Shown here piece after piece: positions 32,428 to 41,626 of a stretch of 64,000 nucleotides of DNA. Under the pieces are notes generated by a model, which worked only from the letters and a program-made list of their open reading frames with translations, ran no database searches and was not told the DNA's origin. Made by a program: the position numbers and the translations under genes. How positions within the stretch are numbered: position 1 is the stretch's first letter; each line of letters starts with the position of its first letter. The stretch is from Pauljensenia sp902373545 (lineage in GTDB: Bacteria; Actinomycetota; Actinomycetes; Actinomycetales; Actinomycetaceae): assembly GCF_041432775.1 (NCBI RefSeq), contig NZ_JAPWAG010000004.1, positions 62,001-126,000 on the forward strand, written 5' to 3'.

Positions 32428-34368
32428 CTACTGATCACCGGCTGCGTTCAGACGCCGCAGAGCGCCGCGCACGACCTCCGGATTCGTGGTGGGCCACATG
32501 GCCGGCAGGGAGCGCATGATGAAGGATCCGTAGCGTTTCGTCACCACGCGCGGGTCGAGGATCGCGACGACGCCGCGGTCGCTCGTCGAGCGCAGGAGTC
32601 GGCCCGCGCCCTGGGCCATCATGAGGGCCGCGTGGGTCAGGGACACGGACATGAAACCGTTTCCTCCCCTGCGTTCGACGTCCATCGACCGTGCGCGTGA
32701 CACGGGATCGTCGGGGCGTGGGAAAGGAATCTTGTCGATGACGACCAGGCGGCATGCGTCCCCGGCGACGTCGACGCCCTGCCACAGGGACATGGTGCCC
32801 ACCAGGCACGAGTCGCGCTCGGCGCGGAAACGTGCGATCAGCTGGGCGAGGGTTTCCTCCCCCTGTAGGTAGACCGTCAGGTCGGTGCGTTCGCGCAGCG
32901 CCTGCGCGCCGACGGTCGCCCCGCGCCGGGAGGCGAACAGGGCCAGCACTCCACCGCCCGAGGCCTGGGCCAGGTCCACGAGCTCGTCCAGCAGCTGCTC
33001 GGAGGGGCCGTCGCGCCCCGGCAGGGGCAGGTGGGTCGCCACGTACTGGATCCCCTGGTGGGCATGGTCGAAGGGCGAGCCCACGTCGATGCCGTGCCAG
33101 GGCACGCCCGACACGGCCATGCCGGTGGCCGCGGCCATGACATCGAAGTTGCCGCCCAGGGCCAGGGTCGCCGAGGTGAGAATCGCGCCTCGCTCGCCGA
33201 TGCCATTCCCGCCGATCGCGGCCGACACGTCCAGGGGCCCCACCGTCAGGCGAGCGTTGTCGGACTCGTCGCGGGTGATGTAGGCGATCGATTGGTCGGG
33301 ATCGCGTCCCCACGCGTCCAGGGCCCCGATCAGCTCGTCGATCGCGGCGCGGGCCAGGAGCTTGGCGGCCGGCTCACCCTGCGCCTCGCTGACCTCGTGG
33401 CTGGCTCGGCGCGCGGCGTCGTCGAGGACGATCATCGCGTCAACGAGGGCGCTCGGCCGGTACTCCAGGAGGCCGTCGGGCAGGGGTGCCATGGCTGCGC
33501 CCAGCCCGGCCCCGGCCTCGTCCAGGTCCGTGGAGTCGATCGACAGGTTCGAGCGCAAGGATCGGGCCACGCGGCTGACCCTGGCCACCGTGATGTCCGC
33601 GGCCGCCTGGGAGCGCACGCGGTCGGCCAGCTCGTGCGCCTCATCAATCACGACGGCGTCGTATTCACCAAAAAGTTCGCCCTCGCCGCAGGCGTTGATG
33701 CCGAACAGAGAGTGGTTGGTGACCACGACGTCAGCCTCGGAGGCGTCCAGGCGCGCGGCTTGGGCGAAGCACTCGTCGATGAGGGGGCAATGCTTGCCCA
33801 GGCACTCGGGCTTGGCGACCGAGGCATGGTGCCATGCGCGGTCGGAGACGCCCGGCACCAGGTCGTCGCGATCCCCCGTCGTGGTCTCGGTGATCCACTC
33901 GCGGATGCGCAAGATTTCCTTGCCGAGCTCACCCGTCGGTCCGACGCCGATGTCACGATCCTCGAAGAGCGTGCCCTCAGTCGGGTAGCCGCCGTCCAGC
34001 TTGTGCAGGCACGCGTAGTTCGTCCACCCCTTGAGCACAGCGACCTTCAGGCGCACGCCCGTCTCTGACGCGACCGCGTCGACGGCGACCGGCGCGTCCT
34101 TGACCAGAATCTGGCGCTGGAGGGCCAGCGTCGCCGTCGAGACGACGCCGCGCACCCCATTCGTCGCGCAGTGCGTCAGCAGCGGGACCAGGTAGCCCAG
34201 CGACTTACCCGTTCCCGTGCCGGCCTGAACCAGCAGGTGCTCGCGGTCCTCCAGGGCAGCGGCGCCCTCGGCGACCATCGAGGCCTGCCCCTCGCGCGGA
34301 GCCCCACCCATGCCGGCGACGACCGCATCGAGGACGCGGCACGAGGCCTCGACCAGATCCTCGCTCAC
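32428..34368 (-). CDS. DinG/XPD-family ATP-dependent helicase
   Basis: A superfamily 2 iron-sulfur helicase, probably 5'-3'. In the 646-residue protein Walker A is GTGTGKS (50-56) and the DEAH box is at 242-245. Four cysteines for a 4Fe-4S cluster are C120, C189, C194 and C200, spaced as in DinG and XPD. Late motifs include MSLWQGVDVAGDACRLVVIDK and QGAGRLLRS. The start is GTG overlapping the hflX stop (GTGA), so it is translated with hflX. No SOS box is seen near hflX, so damage control is not shown. Confidence 0.93.
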   Translation of the reverse strand: MSEDLVEASCRVLDAVVAGMGGAPREGQASMVAEGAAALEDREHLLVQAGTGTGKSLGYLVPLLTHCATNGVRGVVSTATLALQRQILVKDAPVAVDAVASETGVRLKVAVLKGWTNYACLHKLDGGYPTEGTLFEDRDIGVGPTGELGKEILRIREWITETTTGDRDDLVPGVSDRAWHHASVAKPECLGKHCPLIDECFAQAARLDASEADVVVTNHSLFGINACGEGELFGEYDAVVIDEAHELADRVRSQAAADITVARVSRVARSLRSNLSIDSTDLDEAGAGLGAAMAPLPDGLLEYRPSALVDAMIVLDDAARRASHEVSEAQGEPAAKLLARAAIDELIGALDAWGRDPDQSIAYITRDESDNARLTVGPLDVSAAIGGNGIGERGAILTSATLALGGNFDVMAAATGMAVSGVPWHGIDVGSPFDHAHQGIQYVATHLPLPGRDGPSEQLLDELVDLAQASGGGVLALFASRRGATVGAQALRERTDLTVYLQGEETLAQLIARFRAERDSCLVGTMSLWQGVDVAGDACRLVVIDKIPFPRPDDPVSRARSMDVERRGGNGFMSVSLTHAALMMAQGAGRLLRSTSDRGVVAILDPRVVTKRYGSFIMRSLPAMWPTTNPEVVRGALRRLNAAGDQ

Positions 34369-35897
34369 GAAGCGCTCACCGGCTCATCGTCGGCTATGCC
34401 GCCCACTGCCTCGCGGGCGATGATGGCGGCCAAGGCCTCGTCGACGCGGGCCACGATCCGAGTGCCGGTCTCCACGTACTCCTCGCGCTCGACCTCACCC
34501 TCCTCGTGGATGCGGTGGACCAGCGAGCCCGCCGAGTAGGGCACGATCGCGTCGATGGCCACGCGGGGCCGGGGCAGCATGTCCTCCAGGGCCGCGCGCA
34601 GCGCCTCCACGCCCCAGCCGGTGTGGGCGCTGAGCGGTACCGCGCCGGGGAAGACCGTACGCAGGAGGGCGATCTGCTCGGGCGACGCCAGGTCGGCCTT
34701 GTTCAGGGCGATCAGCTCGGGGATGTCCGAGGCCCCCTCGATCGTGTCGATGACGGCGCGCACGGCCTGCACCTGGGAGGCCGGGTCGGGGTGGGCGGCG
34801 TCCACAACGTGCAGGATCACGTCGGCTTGGCCCACCTCCTCCAGGGTCGAGCGGAATGCCTCAACCAGCTGGGTGGGCAGGTTGCGCACGAAGCCGACCG
34901 TGTCGGTGAGCGTGTACTCGCGCCCATCCGCGGCACGCGCCCGGCGCACGGTCGGGTCCAGGGTCGCGAAGAGCGCGTCCTGGACGAGGACGCCCGCGTC
35001 CGTCAGACGGTTCAGCAGCGTGGACTTGCCCGCGTTCGTGTACCCGGCAATGGCCACCGAGGGCACTCCCCCGCGGCGGCGCGAGTTGCGCTGGGTTCGA
35101 CGGGCGGGTTCCATGCGCGCGATGTCCGCGCGCAGCTTCGCCATGCGCGTGCGGATGCGGCGGCGGTCCAGCTCGATCTTGGTCTCACCGGGGCCGCGAG
35201 AGCCGATGCCCGCGCCGCCCGCGACGCGACCGCCAGCCTGACGGGACATCGACTCACCCCAGCCGCGCAGACGCGGCAGCAGATACTCGAGCTGCGCAAG
35301 TTCAACCTGGGCCTTGCCCTCACGGGACTTGGCGTGCTGGGCGAAAATATCGAGAATGAGGGCCGTGCGGTCCACAACCTTGGCGTCCACGACGTCCTCC
35401 AGCCCACGGCGCTGGGAGGGGGCCAACTCCTCGTCGACGATGACCGTGTCGGCCTCCACCGCGCGCACGATCTCGGCCAGCTCACGGGCCTTGCCGGATC
35501 CCAGGTAGGTCGCCGGGTCGGGCTTCATGCGGCGCTGGATAATGCCATCGAGCACGCGCGAACCGGCGGTCTCCGCGAGCGCGGCGAGCTCGCGCAGCGA
35601 GTTCTCGGCCTCTTCCTCGCTCTGCGTGGTGCGCAGGCCCACGAGCACGACCTTTTCGAGTCGCACCTGGCGGTATTCGACCTCGGAGATGTCCTCACGG
35701 TCGGAGGCACCCGTGTCGACGCGGCGCGTGCCCGCGCGGGCGTCGCGTTCCAGTGCGCCTGCGTCCCCCGAGTTGTCCTGTCCCGCGGTCGAGGAGAGCG
35801 CCGCTGCCGAGCGCGCGAGAATGCGCGCGACGACGTCGTTGACGCGCTGGTCGCGTTCCTCGATCGAGGCGTTGGAATCGGTGGGAGTGGTGTCCAT
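34365..35897 (-). CDS. hflX: Ribosome-associated GTPase HflX
   Basis: HflX splits or rescues stalled 70S ribosomes under stress. The 510-residue protein has the N-terminal HflX domain (about 80-190, with RMKPDPATYLGSGKARELA), a glycine-rich connector (RLRGWGESMSRQAGG and GSRGPGETKIELDRRRI) and the G domain with G1 GYTNAGKST (about 284-292), DTVGFVRNLP (G3) and NKAD (G4). A variable acidic N-terminus of about 75 residues precedes. AAGGACGGAT stands before the ATG. Confidence 0.95.
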   Translation of the reverse strand: MDTTPTDSNASIEERDQRVNDVVARILARSAAALSSTAGQDNSGDAGALERDARAGTRRVDTGASDREDISEVEYRQVRLEKVVLVGLRTTQSEEEAENSLRELAALAETAGSRVLDGIIQRRMKPDPATYLGSGKARELAEIVRAVEADTVIVDEELAPSQRRGLEDVVDAKVVDRTALILDIFAQHAKSREGKAQVELAQLEYLLPRLRGWGESMSRQAGGRVAGGAGIGSRGPGETKIELDRRRIRTRMAKLRADIARMEPARRTQRNSRRRGGVPSVAIAGYTNAGKSTLLNRLTDAGVLVQDALFATLDPTVRRARAADGREYTLTDTVGFVRNLPTQLVEAFRSTLEEVGQADVILHVVDAAHPDPASQVQAVRAVIDTIEGASDIPELIALNKADLASPEQIALLRTVFPGAVPLSAHTGWGVEALRAALEDMLPRPRVAIDAIVPYSAGSLVHRIHEEGEVEREEYVETGTRIVARVDEALAAIIAREAVGGIADDEPVSAS

Positions 35898-35982
35898 ATC
35901 CGTCCTTCACGTGGGGGCTTCCAGTGTCGCACGGCGGGCCCTCATCTGCGCCTGCGCGCGCGGGCGCGATAGGCTTTCTTCC

Positions 35983-36597
35983 GTGGACGAACAGTACTTC
36001 ACCGACTCTGCCCCCGCGAGCGCCGACGAGACTCACGTGATCGAGGTGAGCGCCCGCGGCTTCGATCTGTCGATGTGCGTGTCGTCGCGCGTCTTTTCGG
36101 GTTCCAAGCTGGACTTGGGGACCCGTCAGCTGCTTTCCGTCGCGCCCGACCTGCCCAAGGGCGGGACCTTCCTGGACCTGGGGTGCGGTTGGGGTCCGAT
36201 CGCGACCGTCATGTCGCTGGAGTCGCCGGGCGCGAGCGTGTGGGCGGTGGACGTCAACTCGCGTGCCCTGGATCTGACGGCTCGTAACGCGGCTGCCAAC
36301 GGGGCCGCCGGGGTGCGCACACTCAAGGCCGAGGAGGCGCTGGCCGCCTCCGCCGAGACGGACACGCGCTTTGACGTCATCTGGTCCAATCCGCCGGTGC
36401 GCATCGGCAAGGAGGCGATGCACGAGATGCTGGCGTCGTGGCTGGGCCGCCTCGCCCCGACGGGCGTCGCCTACCTGGTCGTCCAGCGCAACCTGGGCGC
36501 TGACTCGCTCATCGGCTGGCTCAATGGCCGGGGTTTCCAGGCCTCCAAGTTCGCCTCCAAGAAGGGCTTCCGCATTATCGAGGTTCGCCCCGCCTAA
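35983..36597 (+). CDS. RsmC-like class I SAM methyltransferase
   Basis: The 204-residue protein has the SAM-binding motif FLDLGCGWGPIA (about 58-69), the acidic VWAVDVNSRALD and the catalytic SNPP motif of N-methyltransferases acting on amino groups (WSNPPVRIG). It matches the single-domain RsmC family that methylates guanine N2 in 16S rRNA, but the target here is unproven. The start is GTG at 35983, chosen because upstream in-frame codons overlap hflX antisense. It is divergent from hflX by 85 bases. Confidence 0.85.
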   Translation: MDEQYFTDSAPASADETHVIEVSARGFDLSMCVSSRVFSGSKLDLGTRQLLSVAPDLPKGGTFLDLGCGWGPIATVMSLESPGASVWAVDVNSRALDLTARNAAANGAAGVRTLKAEEALAASAETDTRFDVIWSNPPVRIGKEAMHEMLASWLGRLAPTGVAYLVVQRNLGADSLIGWLNGRGFQASKFASKKGFRIIEVRPA

Positions 36598-36612
36598 GGG
36601 GTCGGTTCCCGT

Positions 36613-36632
36613 GACGAGGCCGTGGCCTCGTC
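36613..36632. terminator. Inverted pair of the GACGAGGCC word between convergent genes
   Basis: GACGAGGCC (36613-36621), GT, and GGCCTCGTC (36624-36632) form a perfect 9-bp stem in the 61-base gap between the RsmC-like gene and dapF. It is well placed as a bidirectional terminator, although no T-run follows. Confidence 0.6.
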
Positions 36633-36658
36633 CCCGGGTCCTCGCAGGCTCCCTCGGG

Positions 36659-37582
36659 TCAGGACAGGCGGATGTCGGCCACGCGCGTGGCGGGGCCTGT
36701 CAGGAACACGGAGGCATCCGTGATGCGCGGGGTCTCGCCACTCCAGTCGATGACGTCGTCCAGGCCCACGGTTACCGTGCCGCCGGGGATGTCGACCCTC
36801 CACTGGGTGGGGGCGCCCGGTCCCCGACGCAGGGCGGTGGCCAGGGCCGCCGCGCAGCAGCCGGTTCCGCACGCCTGGGTCTCCCCCACGCCGCGCTCGA
36901 GGACGCGCATGGCGATGTGCCCCTGCTCCTGCCCGGCTTGCGTGAGGTCCACGACCAGCTCCAGGTTCGTGCCCGCCTCGGGCGCGGGGTCGTAGGAGGG
37001 GCGCGCGGCGGGCGGAATCATGGACACGTCCACGGTGGGCAAGAAGACGGCGCGCAGGGTCGCCTCGTCGGCCAGCTCGACGACCGTGTGCGGGTTGGGC
37101 ATGTCCACCCAGATACCGCCCAACACGCCGTCGATGCCCGGGACTCGCACGTCGATCGTCTCGCGCGCCGGAGACGCCGCCGGACCCATGTCGACGCGGT
37201 AGCTCGCGCCCTGCCCCTCGTCCTCCGATTCCGGGGTCACGCGCTTGATGCCGCCGCGCGTGGCCACATCCAGCGTCTGTCCAACCGGCAAATCCACGAG
37301 TCCCTCGCGGCGCAGGTGATCGACGAAGACGCGCACGCCGTTGCCGCACATCTCCGCCTTCGAACCATCCGCGTTGCGGTAGTCCATGAACCACATCCCG
37401 TCGCACTCGACCGCGCGAATGAAGCCGTCCGCGCCGATCCCAAACGCCGGGGAACACAGGGTCGCGACCTCGGCCTCGCTCGGGTCATAGTCGTCAAAGC
37501 GATCCGTGGCCACGACGAAGGAATTACCGGCACCGTGCGCCTTGACAACACGGGCATGGGAGGGCAGCTGCGAGTTCTTCAT
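36659..37582 (-). CDS. dapF: Diaminopimelate epimerase
   Basis: DapF converts LL- to meso-diaminopimelate for lysine synthesis. The 307-residue protein has the two catalytic cysteines C79 (EMCGNG) and C238 (QACGTG), plus the GIGADGF motif (48-54). The ATG overlaps the miaA stop (ATGA). Together with dapA and dapB near 52 kb it shows that the organism runs the DAP pathway. Whether DAP enters peptidoglycan cannot be told because murE is absent. Confidence 0.96.
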   Translation of the reverse strand: MKNSQLPSHARVVKAHGAGNSFVVATDRFDDYDPSEAEVATLCSPAFGIGADGFIRAVECDGMWFMDYRNADGSKAEMCGNGVRVFVDHLRREGLVDLPVGQTLDVATRGGIKRVTPESEDEGQGASYRVDMGPAASPARETIDVRVPGIDGVLGGIWVDMPNPHTVVELADEATLRAVFLPTVDVSMIPPAARPSYDPAPEAGTNLELVVDLTQAGQEQGHIAMRVLERGVGETQACGTGCCAAALATALRRGPGAPTQWRVDIPGGTVTVGLDDVIDWSGETPRITDASVFLTGPATRVADIRLS

Positions 37583-38607
37583 GAATCCACCGTAGCGCGG
37601 GCACCCGCCTCACGCAGCCGCCGCCCGCGTGACGAGCGTGCCAGGGCAGCCTCGGCCGCGCGCTCCGTCAGCTCGACCACGTGGGCCGCCACGGCCTCGT
37701 CCGAGTCGAACTCCTCCACGTCCAGCCAGTGCACGCGCGGATCCGGGCGCAGCCACTTGACCTGGCACCGGGCCAGCTGACGGGTGGCCAGCGCGATGGA
37801 TTCCACGGCCTCCTCCTCGCTCATCACCCCGTCGATCACCGCGAGCGCCTGGGCATAGCCCGTCGCCCGCGAGGCGGTCTTGGCCTCGCGCAGGCCCTCG
37901 TCGATGAGGGCGCGAACCTCCTCGATGAGGCCAGCGGCCAGCATCTGCCGGGTACGCAGGGCAATACGTTCGTCGAGCTTGTCCATCGGGCGACGCAACG
38001 CCACCATCAGCGCGGGGGCCACGAACTCGTGGCGGGGCATGGACGCCGAATAGGGCCTGCCCGTCAGCTCGATAACCTCCAGGGCTCGCACGATGCGACG
38101 CGCGTTGTGCGGATCAATGCGCTCGGCCGACACCGGGTCCAGGGCCGCCAAGCGCTCGTGCATGCCGCGCGAGCCCAGCGGCCCGGCGGCCTCCTCCTCC
38201 AGGCGGGCGCGCAGCGCGGGATCCGTGCCCGGAAACTCAATGACGTCCAGGAGCGCGCGCTGATACAGTCCCGAACCGCCCGCGACCACCGCGACACCCC
38301 CGCGCCCGTGAATCCCGGCGACGTCGGCGCGCGCATGCTTCTGGTAGGCGGCCACCGAGGCCTCGTCGCGCACGTCGAGCACGTCGATCTGGTGGTGGGC
38401 GATTCCGCGGCGCTGCGCCACCGGGGTCTTGGCCGTCCCCACGTCCATCCCCCGATACAGCTGGAGGGCGTCCGCCGAGACGATCTCGCCCGCCCCGCGC
38501 GCACCCAGCGCCCGCGGGAGGCGCACCGCCAGCTCCAGGGCCAGGTCGGACTTACCCGAGGCCGTGGGACCCACGACCGCGCACACGATCGTTGACGCAC
38601 ATGTCAT
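37579..38607 (-). CDS. miaA: tRNA dimethylallyltransferase
   Basis: MiaA isopentenylates A37 of tRNAs reading UNN codons; MiaB, also in this window, then methylthiolates it. The 342-residue protein has the P-loop GPTASGKS (13-20), DALQLYRGMDVGTAKT and the tRNA-binding LTGRPYSAS and QVKWLRP motifs. The open frame continues far upstream to 39831 but only antisense to the ybjN genes. GGAG six bases before ATG 38607 supports the start; an ATG at 38619 is possible. Confidence 0.94.
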   Translation of the reverse strand: MTCASTIVCAVVGPTASGKSDLALELAVRLPRALGARGAGEIVSADALQLYRGMDVGTAKTPVAQRRGIAHHQIDVLDVRDEASVAAYQKHARADVAGIHGRGGVAVVAGGSGLYQRALLDVIEFPGTDPALRARLEEEAAGPLGSRGMHERLAALDPVSAERIDPHNARRIVRALEVIELTGRPYSASMPRHEFVAPALMVALRRPMDKLDERIALRTRQMLAAGLIEEVRALIDEGLREAKTASRATGYAQALAVIDGVMSEEEAVESIALATRQLARCQVKWLRPDPRVHWLDVEEFDSDEAVAAHVVELTERAAEAALARSSRGRRLREAGARATVDS

Positions 38608-38679
38608 ACAAGACTCCATGTCTCCCAGTGTACGGGTGCCTCCCCCCGCTCCCCTCCGACAACGGCTAGTCTTAAGGCC

Positions 38680-39126
38680 ATGAGCACAACAGATACTCCT
38701 CCGGTCACACTCGACCGGATCACGACGGCGGTCGAAGCCGTCGGCCTGATCCCCTTCACCTCCGCCACCGGCCAGATCGCGGCAATCCTGCCCAACCGAA
38801 CCGTGCGCATCGCGGCGCCCGAGGGCCGGCCCGCCCAGGGTGTGGCCGACTACCCGCGTTTCTTCCACGCCGACCACGCTGACCAGATCGCCTCTGCGGT
38901 CCGCCGCCTCAACGCCTCCACGTACCTTCCCAAGGTCACCTCCACGGTGACGGAGACGGGCGCCATTGCGCTGCACCTGCAGCACACCTTCAACTGGGTG
39001 GTCGGCGCGACCGACGCACAGGTGGGCGCGGAAGTCCACCAGTTCATCATGGCCGCCATCTCGATGATGAACCAGATCGACATCATGTTCCCCGACCAGT
39101 GGACCCAGGAGGCCGACAATGCCTGA
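38680..39126 (+). CDS. YbjN-domain protein, first of a tandem pair
   Basis: A 148-residue protein of the YbjN/sensory-transduction-regulator group, a fold related to type III secretion chaperones but of unknown role in actinobacteria. It has the typical alternating core with VEAVGLIPF, FNWVVGATDAQVGAEVHQFI and an end MMNQIDIMFPDQW. It overlaps the second YbjN gene by 8 bases, implying translational coupling and possible heterodimerisation. It diverges from miaA with a 72-base gap. Confidence 0.78.
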   Translation: MSTTDTPPVTLDRITTAVEAVGLIPFTSATGQIAAILPNRTVRIAAPEGRPAQGVADYPRFFHADHADQIASAVRRLNASTYLPKVTSTVTETGAIALHLQHTFNWVVGATDAQVGAEVHQFIMAAISMMNQIDIMFPDQWTQEADNA

Positions 39127-39673
39127 GTGGAAGAGCTTTACCTTCGGCGAAGACGGGGAAGCAACCCCCACCCCCGAGCAGCCCGCGCAGGCCGCTCCCG
39201 CCAACCCAGCCATGGAACCCGACGAATACGCCGCCAAGTGGGGCACCGAGGTCTCCGAGCTGACCATCGAGCGCATCGTGACGGTCCTGGAAGGCGACGG
39301 CCTGGAATGCGAATCCGACGAGTTCATCGTCGCCACCTGGCTTAACGACGTCCCCTTGCAGATCCACCGCGAGCCCGCCGACGCCCCGTGGGCGCAGGTC
39401 GAGACCCGCATCGTCCCCCCGGGCGAGGGCCACACCGAGATCTCCCTGCAGGAGCTCGCGAACCGTTGGAACGTCGGGCACCTCCAGCCCACTGTCTTCC
39501 CCATCGAGAACGGCGACAACTGGATCCTCGTGGCTGCCTCCCGATTCTTCGTCGGCGAGGGCCTGTCGGATCGCCAGATCCACGCGATGGCCCGCCGCGG
39601 CCTCATCATCGGCCTGCAGGCCGCCGAGGAGCTGCCCACCCTCTTCGACGAATCTGAGGATTCCGAGCAGTAG
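39119..39673 (+). CDS. YbjN-domain protein, second of a tandem pair
   Basis: The 184-residue protein has a Pro/Ala-rich acidic N-terminus (about 10-35) and a YbjN domain (about 48-170; IVTVLEGDGLECESDEF, NRWNVGHLQPTVFPIEN, ASRFFVGEGLSDRQI). It ends in an acidic tail. It is more typical of the family than its partner, with which it shares the operon. A terminator follows 28 bases after the stop. Confidence 0.82.
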   Translation: MPEWKSFTFGEDGEATPTPEQPAQAAPANPAMEPDEYAAKWGTEVSELTIERIVTVLEGDGLECESDEFIVATWLNDVPLQIHREPADAPWAQVETRIVPPGEGHTEISLQELANRWNVGHLQPTVFPIENGDNWILVAASRFFVGEGLSDRQIHAMARRGLIIGLQAAEELPTLFDESEDSEQ

Positions 39674-40076
39674 CCTGTCGCCGCTGGCTGCGCCCTCCAC
39701 CAGTGCCCCGTTCCTGACAGGAGCGGGGCACTCTCGGTGAGTGTGCGCCGACTACATGCGACGGCGAAACGCATACCGCCTGCGCGGTATAGAGTTACGG
39801 GTCGCATAGGGGGGCTCGAATCGACCCGCACTACCGAGAGTGCTCCCGCATGCCGGCCGCCTCAACATCGTGACGACCGCCACGAGACAAAGGTAATACT
39901 GAGGGCGGCATTTCACGCGGCTTTCACGCACGACATTTTCCCGATTTTCCGCATGTTGGTGGGAAAATGTGCAGGCACGCGAGGCCCCCGTACAGGTGAT
40001 TGACGAGCAGCGCGAGTATCTGCAGATCACCGCCCAGATGAGGGATCATCCGGGCGGTGAGGTGTCGTGTCGGGTA
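39674..40076. other. 403-base interval between convergent ybjN pair and miaB
   Basis: Besides the terminator it has a perfect hairpin ATACCGC-CTGC-GCGGTAT (39773-39790) and a 10-bp inverted repeat ACATTTTCCC (39933-39942) / GGGAAAATGT (39961-39970). A small dyad GGGTCG/CGACCC lies around 39799-39826. Short open frames here show no recognisable domain. A small RNA is possible but nothing in the sequence proves it. Confidence 0.5.
39702..39732 (+). terminator. Terminator after the ybjN pair
   Basis: AGTGCCCCG (39702-39710) pairs with CGGGGCACT (39724-39732), and TCCT/AGGA extend the stem. CTCTCGGTG follows rather than a clean T-run. Confidence 0.7.
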
Positions 40077-41615
40077 TCAGCGCGGGGCGCCCACACGCAG
40101 GGTCGGGATGCCCAGGGACACGGCGGTGTCCGGCTCGTCCTTCGCCTGGCGCGCCTGCCACGCATCGCCAGCGCGCGTGCGGCGCACCTCGAAGAGGCCG
40201 CCCTGAGCGCCGGAGTCCGCGATCAGGTGGTGGGGCGCACCGTAGGTGACCGTCGCGCGAATCATGTCGCCCGGACGCGGGCGATCAGCCTGCGCGAGGC
40301 CCTCGGGAAGGGCGACATGCACGAGGCGATTATCGCGGGCGCGCCCAGAGATGCGGTGCGTCGAGCCATCCTTGCGGCCGTCGCCCTCGGAGACGAGAAT
40401 CTCCACGTCGGTGCCGGCCAGCGCGGCGTTGTCCTCGGCGCAGATGCGCTCCTGAAGCTTGACGAGGCGCTGGTAGCGCTCGAGAGCCACGTCGTCGGGC
40501 ACCTGGTCCTCGCGGTCGGCCGCAGGAGTTCCCGGGCGGCGCGAGTACAGGAAGGTGAACGCCGACGTGAAACGAGCCTGTTCCACGACGTCAAGGGTCG
40601 CCTGGAAGTCCTCCTCGGTCTCGCCGGGGAAGCCCACGATGATATCCGTCGTGATAGCTGCCTCGGGAATCGCGGCGCGCACGCGCTCCAGAATCCCCAT
40701 GAAACGCTCGCGCCGGTAGGAGCGACGCATCTGGCGCAAAATCGCGTCGGATCCCGACTGCAGCGGCATATGCAGGCTCGGCATGACGGTGGGCGTCTCC
40801 GCCATCGCGGCGATGACATCATCGGTGAACGCAGCCGGGTGAGGCGACGTGAAACGCACGCGCTCAATGCCCTCGACGCGGCCCACCGCGCGCAGCAGGT
40901 CGGCGAACGCGCCGCGCTCGCCAAAGCCCACGCCGTAGGAGTTGACGTTCTGACCCAGCAGGGTCACCTCGATGGCGCCCTGGGACGCCACGGCCTCGAC
41001 CTCTGCGAGGATGTCGCCGGGGCGGCGGTCACGTTCCTTGCCGCGCAGGTGCGGCACGATGCAGAACGTGCAGGTGTTGTTGCAGCCCACAGAGATCGAC
41101 ACCCACGCCGCGAAGGCGCTGTCTCGGTGAGTCGGCAGGGTCGACGGGAAGACCTTGAGGGATTCCTCGATTTCGACGGCGGCCTTGCGGTTGTGCTCGG
41201 CACGGCGCAGGAGCGCCGGGAGAACGTCGATGTTGTGGGTGCCGAAGACGGCGTCCACCCACGGGGCCTTGGCGACGATGCCGTCGCGCATCTGCTGAGC
41301 CAGGCAGCCTCCGACCGCAATCTGCATGCCCGGACGCTCACGCTTGACGGCGGCCAGCTGGCCGAGGTTACCAAAGAGGCGGGTCGCGGCGTTCTCACGA
41401 ACCGAGCAGGTGTTGATGACGACGACGTCGGCACCCATGTCGCCCGCGTCTGTCGCGCGCGCGGCGGCCTCGGGGACCGTGTCAACGGGGACGAGGCCTG
41501 CCTGCTCCAGCAGACCCGCCATTCGTTCGGAGTCGTGTTCGTTCATCTGACAGCCAAGCGTGCGCACCGCGTAGGTGCGAGGCAAGGCGTCTAGCTGCGT
41601 GGTCGTCGTATTCAT
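40077..41615 (-). CDS. miaB: tRNA-2-methylthio-N6-dimethylallyladenosine synthase
   Basis: MiaB is a radical-SAM enzyme that adds the methylthio group to i6A37 in tRNA. The 512-residue protein has three N-terminal cluster cysteines (C22, C70, C104), the radical-SAM triad C178, C182 and C185 in CNNTCTFC, and a C-terminal TRAM domain. The first residues after the ATG are variable. It starts 11 bases after the pncC stop and ends the recA-group transcript. Confidence 0.96.
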   Translation of the reverse strand: MNTTTTQLDALPRTYAVRTLGCQMNEHDSERMAGLLEQAGLVPVDTVPEAAARATDAGDMGADVVVINTCSVRENAATRLFGNLGQLAAVKRERPGMQIAVGGCLAQQMRDGIVAKAPWVDAVFGTHNIDVLPALLRRAEHNRKAAVEIEESLKVFPSTLPTHRDSAFAAWVSISVGCNNTCTFCIVPHLRGKERDRRPGDILAEVEAVASQGAIEVTLLGQNVNSYGVGFGERGAFADLLRAVGRVEGIERVRFTSPHPAAFTDDVIAAMAETPTVMPSLHMPLQSGSDAILRQMRRSYRRERFMGILERVRAAIPEAAITTDIIVGFPGETEEDFQATLDVVEQARFTSAFTFLYSRRPGTPAADREDQVPDDVALERYQRLVKLQERICAEDNAALAGTDVEILVSEGDGRKDGSTHRISGRARDNRLVHVALPEGLAQADRPRPGDMIRATVTYGAPHHLIADSGAQGGLFEVRRTRAGDAWQARQAKDEPDTAVSLGIPTLRVGAPR

Positions 41616-41626
41616 CGCACCACAGT

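Noticed and set aside
36613..36632. FtsK-orienting (KOPS-like) role for the GACGAGGCC word
   Set aside because: Copies occur on both strands in similar numbers in this window, while such signals need strong strand skew.
39790..39830. tRNA-like sequence (CTCGAATCGACCC)
   Set aside because: It cannot be folded into an acceptor stem and anticodon arm; only a simple dyad is present.
38608..39831. Upstream extension of miaA to a 750-residue protein
   Set aside because: The extra part runs antisense over the two YbjN genes, and the conserved MiaA P-loop starts right after ATG 38607.
39752..40030. Small minus-strand reading frame after miaB
   Set aside because: Its Arg/Cys-rich composition, lack of a ribosome-binding site and lack of any motif suggest chance.
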